From positions 2,747,346 to 2,811,345 of the forward strand of contig CM074761.1 of the NCBI GenBank assembly GCA_037355855.1: a DNA stretch of 64,000 bases, given 5' to 3'. This document shows, piece by piece, positions 47,928-59,947 of this stretch. Position 1 is the first letter of the stretch. Each line of letters starts with the position of its first letter. Source of the DNA: Pseudo-nitzschia pungens (lineage: Eukaryota; Bacillariophyta; Bacillariophyceae; Bacillariales; Bacillariaceae). The notes beneath the pieces were generated by a model. The model was not told where the DNA came from, did no database searches, and was given only the letters and a program-made list of their open reading frames with translations. The position numbers were made by a program, and so were the translations under genes.

Positions 47928-50900
47928 TCAATCCTCCTTTTTCGACGATTTTATGCGCTGTCTTTGGTCCAATCCGACGCCCCAAATAGGAATCATTTCA
48001 CCCCTCAAACGTTGCCCGGGCCATTTTGCCGATATCTTGACGTCTTGAACTTCTTGTACAGGTGTTGCACTCGACTCTGGTAAAGGAGTATCACGATATC
48101 TGTAGTCCTTGTATCTTGGTACAATAACGGAGTACCTTCCGAACATGTAGCGTTTCATTGCCTTTCGTTTGTTAACGTTCTCTCTCTTCCTCAGAATTGC
48201 ACCCTTCGTGAGACCCAGAGAGTCGATTTGTTCTTTGGCATAATTTGCTAGTAGTTTGTCCTTATCTAGGTCAGTTCCAAAATATTTCGGTAGCACATAC
48301 AAATCGATCAGCTTCATCCATGGACCAAGCAAACACCAAGTTACTATTCTCAGTGACCAGCGAGCAAGCCAATCCCACGGAATGAAGAGGAAGACTATCC
48401 CCAAAACTAGGGAAACGTTCAAGATGAGGAAGGCATAAATACTTTCGTCCCATGAAATCAAACTTCGAAGAATGCGGATGAATGATGCAGTCTTTCCGAG
48501 CATCTTTTGGATTGGTAACAACGCTGTTGCAAGAGGGTTATAAGCGTTAATCTTATCAATGATGACGCTTCCAACTTTCTTGGTCGCTCTATCGGCTAAA
48601 AGATCCTCAGGTTCGGTAGAACCTTTGCCATATAATTCAGCAAGTTGCTGCTTGGTTTCTTGACGTCGTTTGAGCATTTCTTGCTCTTCCTCGTATCGAA
48701 TCTTCATCTGCTTCTCATACTTGACAACAGCTGCTTCGTTTTCGAATTCAGTTACAGTGGCAGGGACACTTTTTTTGAAAATGGCACTAGACCACATGTC
48801 AGAAAGTGTCAAGGTTCCCGTCCAAGGTGACGGGTGAGCTTGACGTGCTTCGTAGGCTGCAGTCAAAAGCCAAGCAATCGAAAAGAGTGCACAAGAAGGC
48901 AAGAGATTGAAGTTTTCGACTAGGGTTACTCCCATCACAAATGCGACCAAACTATGGAGTGGAAGATACAACGATCTGCCGAAAATCTTGATGTGATAGT
49001 GCCCTCGCCAAAGCAAAACTTTGATGGCAGCTTGCTGAATGAGATGAACATGCACAAAATATTCTTCTAGTTCAGCTTGATATGCGTACAATGTTTCCAA
49101 CGAAAATCTTCCGGGGTCTTCGTCGCCATGGCAAACATAGTATACTGTCATAAATTCATACTTGTTTGGCAGATTCAGGTGAGTCTTAGCGGGCAAATTT
49201 CTGGCTGCTCCGAGAGTATAGTTTGAGATACCCTGATTATTCAGATCGATTCGAATCCGAATCGTTATCTTCCCCTCTGGCTTGCGATTGTTATCTAGCA
49301 TTGCGGATCTATACAGATCGAATACAAGTACGTATTCTGTTTTTGGCGAGAGGTTGGTCATGTTTACGGACACACGTCCAATCGGATAATGGAATCCGGT
49401 AAGCTCGTGATCGAAAACGCCGATCATAAGATTACTACTTGCGTGGGAAACATTGAAAACAAAAGCTCTTTGCGACCACGGCATCCATCGCGGTTCAACA
49501 GAATTTCGAATCACGTCGGTATATCCAATGGCATCCTCAAACACAAGGCAACAGAACTAAAATAGTTGGTCAGCAAAAATTGTAAGTAAAGCTCACAAAT
49601 CGTCCACGATATTTGATACTCACAGGATCCGTAGTGCTCTTGCCGGCACTGACTTTTTGGTGAAACATAAGATTTGGGAGTTTGTCACATTTAAGCACCT
49701 CGACGTAAATCTTTCCAAGCTTGCCATTACCAGATTCAACCCAAGAATGAGAGGGCTTTCGAGCTTCTTCGAGCATTTGGGACTGAGTCATCCAACTGGT
49801 TTCATCTGGAGGACGATTTGGGTCAGGTCCAGGTTTCACGCGACACTATTGGACCGAGTCGTTGCAGAAATGAGTGAAAACAGAGAAGACAGATCGGGAG
49901 GTAAGTGGAAGGGCAGAGATGAGAGAAGCGCGGGGAATTTAAATAATTGAAGTCATCTAGAGCTTCCAACTCCAAATTTGGTTGAAAGAGATTATTTTCG
50001 GAAATAGAATATTTTCAAAATATCATCCACTGGTGCAGTCCACAGCCGGTCGTTTCTATACTTCAGAGGAAAACCCGACTCACCATTTCGACACCATCCA
50101 CAATCATAGCTTCTCGTTTGAACAACCCTATCACATCTGCGTTCGCTTTGAAAGTTTTGTCCGCATAGACACCTTCTCGTTTGGAGCGTTTGATGCTGTT
50201 CATTTTTAGTATGAATGCTTTGTCTACTGGTGTTGCCTTCCGTATCCGAAGGTACAACTTAGGAGTGTAGATGGCATTCTCAGGCACGTTCTCCCGCAAT
50301 TCCAAGGGGACATCAAGCTCGACAGCGATTCGCTCGCCTGTCATGGACAATAATTGGCTCTGTGTCAATTCGGCTCTGCCCACCAGGCTATCCTTCAACG
50401 CTATATCGTAATCCTTCACGCAAAACACTAGGCCGTAAGTGAAGGAAAAGAACTCTTCTGCGGAACACGACACCATAAATAGCGAACCACTGTGAATCGT
50501 CCAAACAGGATTGAGTCTATCAGAAACGAATCAGAAACGACCGAAGAAACGAGTTGTTAGTTTGCTAAAAACCGTCTCAGTACCAATCATCGGTTCCAAC
50601 GACTGTTTTCAAGGACAACACTAACAAAGGCAAAGGAATCTTACTCTCTGAGTATGTAGTCTGTCCGATGAATAGCGTTTACGCCCAGAAATGCGACAAC
50701 GTAGGGGTTGGTAGACGCTAAATTGGCGATTGGCAAATCGGAACACGACACAATTTCTACCAACAAACTAATGTCCTCTGCCAGTTGAATAGACTTTGAT
50801 CTTTCCAATTTTAAAGATATCTTGATGTTGTTGAGCACTTCTTCCGCTCTTGCTTGGGCTTGTTGCTTGTAATTTTTGTATGCCGCAAGGCGGAACACAG

Positions 50901-51792
50901 CGCGTTCTTTTGTTAGCTTTCTGAGCTTATCGATCTCCGTTTTAAAGTCCTGTGCCTGCTCACGACTCCGGAAGATCACCTTTCGTTTTTCCCTATATTT
51001 TGCAATGCCGATCGTGACAACCCATGTTCTCCTGTATTGCTTGTCCCCATCTTTGATTTCGTCAAGTCCGAATTTCCGGTATTCGATCCAGTCTTCTTCT
51101 CGTGTGATTCCGTATTTGTTCGAGGCCTTGTACTCCTTTATTGCCGCATCCAACCATTTGTTCCTTTCTCGTTTGTTCGTTTTACGTTTGCTCATCCAGT
51201 TTCTTGGTTTTTTCCCACCAAGGGAGTCACTGTCGCTGTCGCTGTCGCCATCGTCATCGTCATCGTCGTCACTACTATCACTATCCTCTGGATCTCTGTT
51301 GATACCCCACCGACCTCTCCTGTGTTTCAAGATGCGAACGACGACCAAATCATCGTCTTTCAACTCGGAACTCAAATCAATAAAATGTCGAGTTCCTCTG
51401 GAACGCATCATCATATTCCTTCTGCTCAGGTCACCTGGTCCGTATCGTTCTTGATTGCGAATTCTTCCCCCGGGATCGATTCCGTTCTCGGGTAACTTGG
51501 GTCCCCTTTGGGTATCGCTCGATTCTGCCAAATCGGAGAGGACGTCTTCCTCCTCTTCCTCCCGGTCGGGTCCCAGAATCTCGATGCAGATTTTTCGCTG
51601 CCTCCGACCCAGATTCAAATGTCCGACGCCCGTGTACATCATCCGATTGTTCACCATGAATTTGCTCGGTGGTGGCATCTTCACGTCCCAGGTTCGCCGC
51701 AGGCGCATCACGACGTTCTTCCCTCCCGCCCCGGTCGTAGTCGCCGACGAGCGGACCTTTCCGCTCGGACTCCGGCCGGCGAAGAAGTCCAT
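47928..51792 (-). CDS. Multi-C2-domain membrane protein, four exons
   Basis: This 1,143-residue protein combines C2 domains with C-terminal membrane segments, an MCTP/tricalbin-like plan for lipid- or calcium-linked membrane contact. Exons: 51792-50645, 50516-50084, 49845-49624 and 49556-47928. Introns are 128, 238 and 67 nt, all GT-AG. Joins restore C2 motifs: ILRE to LNPVWTIHSG, and TTDP to FCCLVFEDAIGYTDV. The N-terminal part has Asp/Ser runs and a charged region with a PH-like look (RRTWVVTIGIAKYREKRK). C2 pieces include VEIVSCSDLPIANLASTNPY and YVEVLKCDKLPNL. Hydrophobic segments lie at VAFVMGVTL, CALFSIAWLLTA and FLILNVSLVLGIVFLF. The acidic calcium ligands are only partly visible, so calcium binding is uncertain. 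Confidence 0.8.
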
Positions 51793-53635
51793 GATGGAAT
51801 TCTCTTCCGAACGGATCGGATATTGTCTTCGCTATCCGACCCGGCAGTACTTGTGATGGATTGGGGTCGTGAAAGAAGTCGTTTAGTGTTAGATGAAGTA
51901 TGTGTCAGGATTGCGGTCGAACGACGAAGATTGAAGATTGACACCCTACAGTCAGAATGGTATGGTAATCTTATTGCATGATACGAAGTAGTAAGGTTAG
52001 TATGTTTTGAGAAGCGTACGGTACGGGATGTAACCGCAGATTGATTTGTGTTAGAAGTATTTATTTTTTCGATGACACTCTTGAAGTTTGTGATGAATTC
52101 ATGGACATAAAAAAAATAATCTTTTGATTGATATATTACGTACGTGTAGGTGAAAGGAATGCCATCAGTGTCAAATGCACGTGTACGAGTAAGTCTTATG
52201 GTTCTGATCAAGTAAAGAGTGAAGAAAAATAATGAAGACTTCGTCACCCAGCACTAAAAAAATAGAAGGACTTCGTGATAATCAATCAATGTCAATAGTA
52301 ACCCTAATCATGGCCCACATGTCGTTGACGGAAGAAATTCTGATTTTTTTCCCTAAAATACAATATTGCAGACTTAAGTTGAAGATGAAAGAAGGACTGG
52401 GAAAATCGTAAAAAATTAACCGATTTGTTAGTCCAACTGTTGTGCGCACCAAAACGTCCCGCTGGGTCAAGACGTGACGATACAAAAATTCTAAATTACA
52501 GCAGTAGTTAATCAAAGAAATCCAATTGCAGGGATGGATACATTGATTGATGTTTGCAAATCTATATGGGCAACGATTATCTGGGAGCCCGAGAGCACTA
52601 TCCATGGTATTCTGATGTTTTCAATGCTGCAAATTAGAGCAGTAAGAGCAAGACTGTTTGGGTTACTATACTACTGTTTCGAAGCAATCATCAAGAGAGT
52701 GCAGGAGAGAAAATAATCTTTTCTCTTTCATTTAGAGAGAGAGAGAGAGAGAGAAGTCCCCGACAAAAAGAGAAAACATGGTCAAAGCTTCAGTGTGAAG
52801 GTTCGAGCGGGAGTTCTCAAAAGTGACAAACAATTCATTCAAAGTCATAGCGAGATGTGATAGATCCAATATAAGTATTTATGATGAAGTAGGAGAGAAA
52901 AAGAAACCCACTGGAGAACTCAAGTTCAGGAAGCGACAAATGACCAAAAAGAGAAACTTATGTTTTATGCTGCTCAGAGAGAAACTCTATGAATAGAAAA
53001 CTTGCAAAGGTGGAAAGAGGGCTGAATAACAACAAACTTTTGTAGTCGTGTCCAATCATAAACTCGGGCTATTAAATGTCGATTGAACATCCAATACCAT
53101 TAATGATGAGGCCCCACCTACTAACATGCTGTAGGGCGTTGTTGACTCGATGTACTCGTTACGACGCTGCTAGTGAAAAAGGTTGAGGTCGGAATACCGA
53201 TTGAGACGTTTTCTCTGCAAAATGAAATTTATCTTTTTATATACACGTAATAATAAGAAGAATATTCAATATTTTGCATCTTGATGTTCGTTTGATGGAC
53301 GGGTGATAGTGAGATCCATATTCGAGATGCGGTTTTCGTCTCTCGGCGAACCTGCACCATGTGAAATTAGTTAGTTTGAATCGTTCGCATTATGGTACGT
53401 GTATCCCCATTTGTTATTAATGCTATTCCCGCACACGTACCGAAAGACACGGATGACCCGACTGGCCAGCAATCGATGTTTTCGGTTTCACCCAAAGTTG
53501 CCAGCGCTATTGTGAATCACCGTGTCATTGTAATGGTTACATCAACGACTCCTCATTCGAGCCTGTTTTTTTCTTTCGGCATACACAGTAGGAGACGCAA
53601 TCTTCACGGACAAGATGTGTTCTGTCGAGCACCGA
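51793..53635. other. Intergenic region
   Basis: This holds an AG dinucleotide run at 52734-52755 and a 60-codon ATG frame at 52534-52716 without recognisable features. I see no supported gene. Confidence 0.5.
52734..52755. repeat. AG microsatellite
   Basis: Eleven AG dinucleotides in a row. Confidence 0.9.
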
Positions 53636-54702
53636 TTATCCGAGAACGGGTGACAGAGACGCCCGGAATCCTTCGTAGGCCCCAAAGAAAACAAATCCAC
53701 CGATCGAAATCCACATCACACGCGGCTGGACGCCACTAAAGAAGACGGCCAATTTTCGGTCCGGTTGTTCCGCTGCGGTTCTCCGAATGACGTCGACTAC
53801 TCCCTCGTACACTTTGCCGTCCTTGTCGGCTCCGATCATGAGCCTCGTCTTGATGACGTCCAAGGGTGTCGTCGCAGCGGCAGCAACCGCACCCGAAACA
53901 CTTCCGCAAGCCGCCGCTTGTATTGGGTTGACTGGAACGCCGTCCCGCAGCTTCTCGGCCCAATACAATTTGAAATACTCGAACATGGGAAATTGGATCA
54001 TGGCAAAGGGGATTTCACGCATCAGCGTGATTCCGTATCCTCGGTAGAGCCCCCCACCAACGAATCTTCCGATCACACCGGTCCCGTGGGTTTCCGCCAT
54101 GACCATTTCGATGGTCTTGGAAAGCGACGACGCATTGGCGGCATTTGTTTGCATCTTTTGCTTGATGACCTCCGTGGGAACTCTCACCAAACACGCAGCC
54201 GCCTCGCCAATACTCGCTGCCGTCATGTGGCATACCGCCGGGCTGTACACACCAGCAAAGCCGCCACCGTTACCTGCCGATTCTTGTTGCCATTGTCGAA
54301 TGATTGGTTTGCATGTCTATTCATTTCACAATAGAGAGGAGCGATACGAAAGAAATATTGTGAGTTCGGTGCCGTGCAACGATAGACGGAATCACCACGT
54401 GTCAAAAAGGGAAACCGGGATCGATACTGTGCGAAAAGCATCTTGCAATCCCTCACCTCGTAGGAACAGAAGAAGAGTGCAGCTCCGGGAGCCGATCCCA
54501 CCGCGGCAGCACCCAGACCATTGTAAATTCCCCGAAATCCCCCGGCCTTGACGAATCCCTGGGGAGACTGCATTCGGGTTTTGAGAGTATCGATGGGATA
54601 CAACGCTACGTCGACGCTGGTCCCTGCCAACCCGCCCGCTATCAAAGCAGTAGCAAAGCTTGTAGCTTTCTTCATCGTTTCTGTCCCGGTGCTGTCGCTC
54701 AT
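53636..54702 (-). CDS. Mitochondrial carrier, S-adenosylmethionine type, two exons
   Basis: This 308-residue member of the SLC25 family probably exchanges S-adenosylmethionine across the mitochondrial inner membrane (or plastid envelope). Exon 1 is 54702-54457 and exon 2 is 54316-53636. The intron (54317-54456, 140 nt, GTGAGG...ATAG, phase 0) lies between FFCSYE and TCKPIIRQW. Three carrier signatures are visible: [20 protein letters not shown] and [29 protein letters not shown] is typical of the SAM-carrier branch (SLC25A26/SAMC). Small-residue helices such as [13 protein letters not shown] fit the fold. The reading is intact. Placement in the SAM branch is from motif resemblance. Confidence 0.88.
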
Positions 54703-56527
54703 TGTCTTACGAAAATAATCGGAGACGGCGATTGGTAAGGTACAGACACTGCCAATCCAATTGGAACAAACTTCGAAGTACGACTTCGTAAGGTTACCCT
54801 AAGAATAGTAACATGATTGCATCAGTAACAGGTAAACCTTATCGGCAGGTTCGGTCACAGGCGAAAAGGAATGATGGTTTACTTCATGAAGTGGAATGAT
54901 TTTTTGCTTGGTGTTGGTTCCCGGAACGTACGAACTTCAGCCGACTACGTTTGCTTGTACCGGTACGTACCGGTACGAGTACGATTACCTCGCGCATAAG
55001 TTGTAAGATTAACCTTACCGTTAAGATGATTGCGTTGTACATTAGGTCCTACGTATGTGTAGTAATTACGTACATTCGAACATTGGGGAATATCTTTTCT
55101 TTATCCTTTCAGTCGTGCCCCCAGTACTGATAGTCGATTTTGATAAAGATACAATCATGCGGCAGCTACGAAGGGTGTCGACGACGGACAGACGGGAGAA
55201 GGTCTGACCATCGCGCTTGCACGTTGTTTTTTTTTTTGAGAAGCAAACAGCAACAACAGCAACAACAGCAGCAAGTTCCTCTGCAGCAAAGCGCTTGGAA
55301 GCAAGTGAGCTCATAAGCAATATTTAAGACCACTTGTGCTGAACTTCTCCCCCTCCTTGGAGTGAGTAAGTGAGTGAAAGAATTCCAGTAGACAAGAAAG
55401 CACGCCCTGATCAGGTTGTAGCCAGCGAAGTCTATTTTCGTTTCTGCCACGTCTTCCGGCGCCACGGAGAGTTCTCCCCTTGCCAAGGGGTCTCCTTCGC
55501 GTCCGGGTAGGTCCGGGGGTGGGGGGTTTGTTATGGTTTAAATTACGTCGCACAAAGTTTGAGACGACGACTTTTACCATTTCGACGAGGACGCGACTGT
55601 ACGGCCAAGACGCTCAAGGACTCCGAGGCAGCACAGTACGACTGCGCGAAGGAAGCGCAACAGTGCTCCGATCCCAGGGACTACACGGTTTCGAGCTGTC
55701 ATATTATATGATGTACGGAGAACAAGTCGATGCCTACGACCCTGATGCTTTCGATGATACTGATCCTCGCGAGTCCATTCCATCTTGACACTCTGCCACC
55801 TGGAACACAGCAGCTAACCCGGGTACTCATACTGGTACTCAATACGGAACACAACTGATTATTTATACCGTACGGTACCTCCCTTCACTGCTTGTGATGC
55901 GTACTTTTCTCAAGTACTTTTGAACCTAAGATATTCCTGTTTCATTTTAATTTGAGAGTGAAAGTCGAAAGAAGTCATGCCGTGATGCCACGAGTCGCAG
56001 TCATCTTAACAGTCTCAGGTACCAGGTACTCGTACGTGTAGCAGTTGTTTCTATGCAAAAACAGAATCGTTCCACGAGACGTCTCAAAACATAGGATCTG
56101 CCTCTCGATGGTCCGTGCTGTAAGTTTTTGGACGGCTTTGAAGACTCGTTATCTTTTTAAAACTTAAAAAAAGGCGCTCCCGATAGCCTAAAGTTGCATT
56201 TTGCCCTTCGATACTTTCGAACCGTCGAGTACAGTTTGCATAGAACGGCGTTGAGGGGATACCGCTACATTTGTGCACCGTTCAATTTATTCGACTGGTT
56301 CATAATTGAATACACGTACTGCTTTTCGCGATGAACAATCCTGCTAGGAATGCATATTGCTTGTTCCCTTCGACTGCAAAATCTAAAAATCCGAAACGTG
56401 TTCTTGCCGAGAACTTGGTGTCACACCCAAAGATGCAGAATACCTGCGCGGCAGTCAGCCTTCCGCCCCAACTCGACTCACTAAAATGATGGAAGCAACC
56501 CAAGGATGATAATGTTTTGGTTCGTCT
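54703..56527. other. Intergenic region
   Basis: This contains one GTAAGGTTAC decamer (54788-54797), GTACCGGTAC-type words near 54960-54980 and a CAACAG run near 55250. Near 55580-55790 a short plus-strand stretch has coding-like character in two frames, one Cys-rich (DCAKEAQQCSDP) and one acidic (EQVDAYDPDAFDD), but no start or domain can be fixed. Confidence 0.5.
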
Positions 56528-58189
56528 TCACAATCCCAGCACCCGATCCCATGTTTCTTTCCGTCGCGTTTGATCCGTCTCGACACTCGTCATCGTCTGC
56601 TTGGTAGTTTCGATCGCAAAGGGTTGGTTGCCGAATCCGTTCACTCCGGCAGCGGGCAGTTGCTCGCCGGTGCCTGTGGGTTCGGCGGTGTTTTTTTCGA
56701 CGTCGTCTTCCTCGTCGTCACCGGCGAGGAGTTCGAGCAACCGGTTGGTCCGTTCACAGACGCATGCATCTCCGCCGCTGCCGCCGTTGTTGTTCACGCC
56801 CGACCCGTCGGGAAGCAATTCCTCTTCCGGAATCGCGCCGCGCGTCTGAACGCAGGATCCAAGGGGACCGCGAATGACGCACAGATCGACCTGGCTCCCG
56901 CTTCCCAGGTCGTTGCGGATCCCCGACAGGATCGCCCGCTGGACCAGATCGATTCCTTCCTCCAGCGTCAGCGAGGGGTTCCAGCTTTGCTCCAGGACGG
57001 CCATGGCCGCCAGTCCCCCGCTCCCCAGAGCCGCAAAGGGGAGGTCGTTGTCCGAAGATCCGTGGGGATGGATCGCCCGGAGGTAGGCCTTGCCTTTCCA
57101 GACTCCCCCGACGATGAGATTGGCCCCCACCCGACCCCCGTTCCGAAACAGGTGGTCCTGGAAAATCCGACACACCAGGTTGATGGAAACGGGGCGCATC
57201 CACAAGAGGGGTTCTCCGGCAGCGGCTTGGTTGGTCGTAGAATTGCTATTGTGAGTGTCCCCGTAGTCTTGGTACAGAACTTCGATCCCGTTGGTCGGAG
57301 TCACCAAGGTATTGCTCGTTGTTCCGCTATCGTTGTTCTTGCTCAAGTCCCTCCCATTGCCAATGCTGTTGCCCTGCAATTCTTGCAGGGCCATTTGATA
57401 GAGGACCTGCCGGGTCACTTTGTCCAGATCTGCCGAGGTTCCCGCACCACAGCAGCGGCAATTCGATGCCAGCTTGTGGATTTTGTCGCATTTCTTGTCG
57501 GCCACGAGGGTTCCCTCCGTGGCGCGAGTGTCGGCAGCCAGGATCACGCACGGTCCGCCGTGCCTGGGGGATTTTACGACACACCCGGCAATGGTGGTTC
57601 CCGTCTTTTTAAAGGCGGATTTTGGTGGTGGCGACGACAACGCGTTCGACACCGAATCGGACGCGGATCGGTCGTCCTCGATTCCGGACAGAGGTACTTT
57701 TCCCCAACCATTCCTGCCCGCAATCTGGTGATCGTCCTCGTCCTCGTCATCGTCGTCATCGTGGTAAGCGTTTCGGTGAACGGCAATGGGAGGGATCGAA
57801 CCGAGGGGGTAGAAGCGATGGTCTCTGGGAAGAAATGCAGCGGGATTTTTATCTCCGTTGCGAGAGCCCCCAAAAGACGTCGACCTTGCCTCCAACAGAA
57901 CGTCGTCTCCTTCATCGCCAACACCCGTTGGTTCAATGTCGTTTTCGTCCTCACTGATGCAGGAAGACGGCACCACAATCCGGGCCTTGGATTTGTTTGC
58001 GTCCGTCGTTGAGGAGAATGGCGACAGCAAGTGTTCGGAGAATAGTTTTTCGGCCGAGACGGCGATGCCGCACCTAAATCCCATCCATAATTGAGTATCG
58101 CTGGACAGGAAATAACTCAGTATCAACAGGAAGACTGCACCGGGCAGGGGAGTTTTCAGATGGGTGCGTCGAGAGCGTTTTCGTTCCAT
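56528..58189 (-). CDS. Proteasome beta2-like subunit with long N-terminal extension and signal anchor
   Basis: This 553-residue protein carries a 20S proteasome beta2-type (trypsin-like) catalytic core. The core begins at Thr198 (KTG then TTIAGCVV), the expected autocatalytic N-terminus. ILAADTRATEG holds Asp17, VADKKCDKIHKL holds Lys33, and GSGGLAAMAVLE and NDLGSGSQVDLCVI hold the remaining active-site residues. The extension before Thr198 is far longer than usual. It contains a hydrophobic segment near residues 16-30 (PGAVFLLILSYFLSS) preceded by basic residues, like a signal anchor, and then acidic low-complexity sequence. A roughly 55-residue insert interrupts the core, and a tail of about 95 residues follows it. 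The start is the ATG at 58189. This may be an organelle-targeted or divergent paralogue rather than the housekeeping subunit. Confidence 0.8.
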   Translation of the reverse strand: MERKRSRRTHLKTPLPGAVFLLILSYFLSSDTQLWMGFRCGIAVSAEKLFSEHLLSPFSSTTDANKSKARIVVPSSCISEDENDIEPTGVGDEGDDVLLEARSTSFGGSRNGDKNPAAFLPRDHRFYPLGSIPPIAVHRNAYHDDDDDEDEDDHQIAGRNGWGKVPLSGIEDDRSASDSVSNALSSPPPKSAFKKTGTTIAGCVVKSPRHGGPCVILAADTRATEGTLVADKKCDKIHKLASNCRCCGAGTSADLDKVTRQVLYQMALQELQGNSIGNGRDLSKNNDSGTTSNTLVTPTNGIEVLYQDYGDTHNSNSTTNQAAAGEPLLWMRPVSINLVCRIFQDHLFRNGGRVGANLIVGGVWKGKAYLRAIHPHGSSDNDLPFAALGSGGLAAMAVLEQSWNPSLTLEEGIDLVQRAILSGIRNDLGSGSQVDLCVIRGPLGSCVQTRGAIPEEELLPDGSGVNNNGGSGGDACVCERTNRLLELLAGDDEEDDVEKNTAEPTGTGEQLPAAGVNGFGNQPFAIETTKQTMTSVETDQTRRKETWDRVLGL

Positions 58190-59947
58190 ACTCTCCCTCG
58201 TGGTTGGGCTTTCCGCTGTATCGCAATCAGACTCTCTCAATGTTATTTCTCTGTCGTTGTCGCTTTCCAGTTTCGCTCGTTCCGATTGCTTTCTTTCTGT
58301 TATTGTTGTTCATCGGACCCCGACTGCTCCGGACTCCGGACCTTGGTTGCTATCACTGTACCGGTAAGGTTTACGATACGGAAGCTGGTTACGGTAATCT
58401 TTGCGATATTTCTACGTTCTATCCATCAATATTGAATCAAAGAAGTCGGCGCAACGAATTAATCAATCAAAATAAAAGATGGTGGAAGTAAGGTTACTAG
58501 TACTATTACTAGTACTACTACTAGTAGTACTAATACAAAAACAAGTAACCTTCCTTTGTAGTTTGTTTGTACCTGTACGCAAGATGTCGGTGACTCGAAT
58601 GATGGAGAACTCCTCGTTTGCACTTCATGAATTCAAAGTCAACGAAGGAGCACCAGTAGTACGGTAGTAGTACTAGGGAGCAATTCCTTCTGAGAGTGAC
58701 ACAGCCAAGTTCCGACGACAAGTTGGGATGAATCACAAGGGATTTTGTTTTTGTGTTTTTTACATTTCGTTTTGAAGGAGGAATGCCATCACCAAACAGA
58801 TGTGGTAAGGTTATGGAGGAGTGGTACAAGGAGATATCCGATTTTTCAAAAGTTTTGGAATCAATGTGAAACCTGTACTACTACTAGCCAACAAATTCTG
58901 ACATAGGAGGTTATCAACTCGAGAACGGAGTCATGCAAACAAGAAGTGATGAAGTAATTCCTGACATTGGTGGATTATTTTGAGAGAAATTCTTGGCATT
59001 CTTGAACTTCTTGGTGGTGATGGGCAGATTTTACAGCTTTTGTTGTTCCCATTGCCATTCGATTGATTCTCTCCATTGCTGCTGTCGAGACGATTACAAA
59101 ACGAGCAGCACCCACGTTCTCTTTAGTATCACTATTAGTATTTCTACTACTAATCATTCGCGTGAAACATCCAGCGATTGCTATTTTTTACAGTATTTTC
59201 GAACAAGGAGAAGCTTCATGCCATCCTCGTGTGATCGGTCTCAAGCCACCACCAGTCACCCACAATTTTGAAGAGTCACACGACGACGAGGACCAGCACT
59301 AGTAACTTACCGTATTATGACTGGGAATTTCGCGTTGTTGTGATGGCCATGATTGGTAGTAGTAACCTTACGAGTGCAGGTGTCGCATCATGATCACGAC
59401 AACTTCATTATCGCTTCTGCAGCAGACTGTTGACTATTACTTCGTATTGGCGTAAGGCTACTAGTACGGTAAGGTTTACTAGTAGTCTTATTGTCATCAT
59501 GATTGACTTCTCAACGCAGTGGTCAGGTTTGATCGAACGAATCTTTTCGACGGTAATTACGTCGGTAAGATACCGGTGACCTCAGTATTCCCTCGATACT
59601 CTGAAAGTCATTTCCGTTCATACGAAGTACGAAGTAGTATTTCAGAAGATTTCTTCTGACGTCACCGCCATGGCTTGTCACATCATCGCGCCAAAATCTG
59701 AACATGCTTCCAAGAAACTTGACCGAACAATTTTTTTTTTCAAATTTCACAGAATACGAAATGTCACGACGTGTCACACGACAAATGCGTTACCGCTGCA
59801 TTTGCAAACGAGCGTCTTCAACGATAAAGGATTCTGTGCCCGACTTGACACAAAATATATTCCTTTCGCTACGAAGTTAGCATTGTCCAAAGTCGAAAGC
59901 ATTTGCACAGGTAGGCAAATTCAAAAATAGTATCTCAAACTTTTGAA
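58190..59947. other. Divergent intergenic region
   Basis: Between the starts of the beta2-like gene (minus) and pyruvate kinase (plus). It holds decamers at 58488 and 59362 and a CTAG/GTAC-rich palindromic cluster at 58494-58531. No gene is supported; small ATG frames at 59.0-59.3 kb and 59.7-59.9 kb show no domain. Confidence 0.55.
58488..58531. repeat. Palindromic cluster next to a decamer copy
   Basis: GTAAGGTTAC at 58488-58497 runs into ACTAGTACTATTACTAGTAC and TACTACTAGTAGTACTA, a series of overlapping self-complementary words. Confidence 0.75.

Noticed and set aside
53392..53739. 115-codon plus-strand ATG frame overlapping the carrier gene
   Set aside because: Its second half is antisense to the conserved carrier C-terminus and it has no domain.
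56570..58012. 480-codon plus-strand frame opposite the beta2-like gene
   Set aside because: It is antisense to a clearly conserved proteasome core and is GC-rich, so it stays open by composition.
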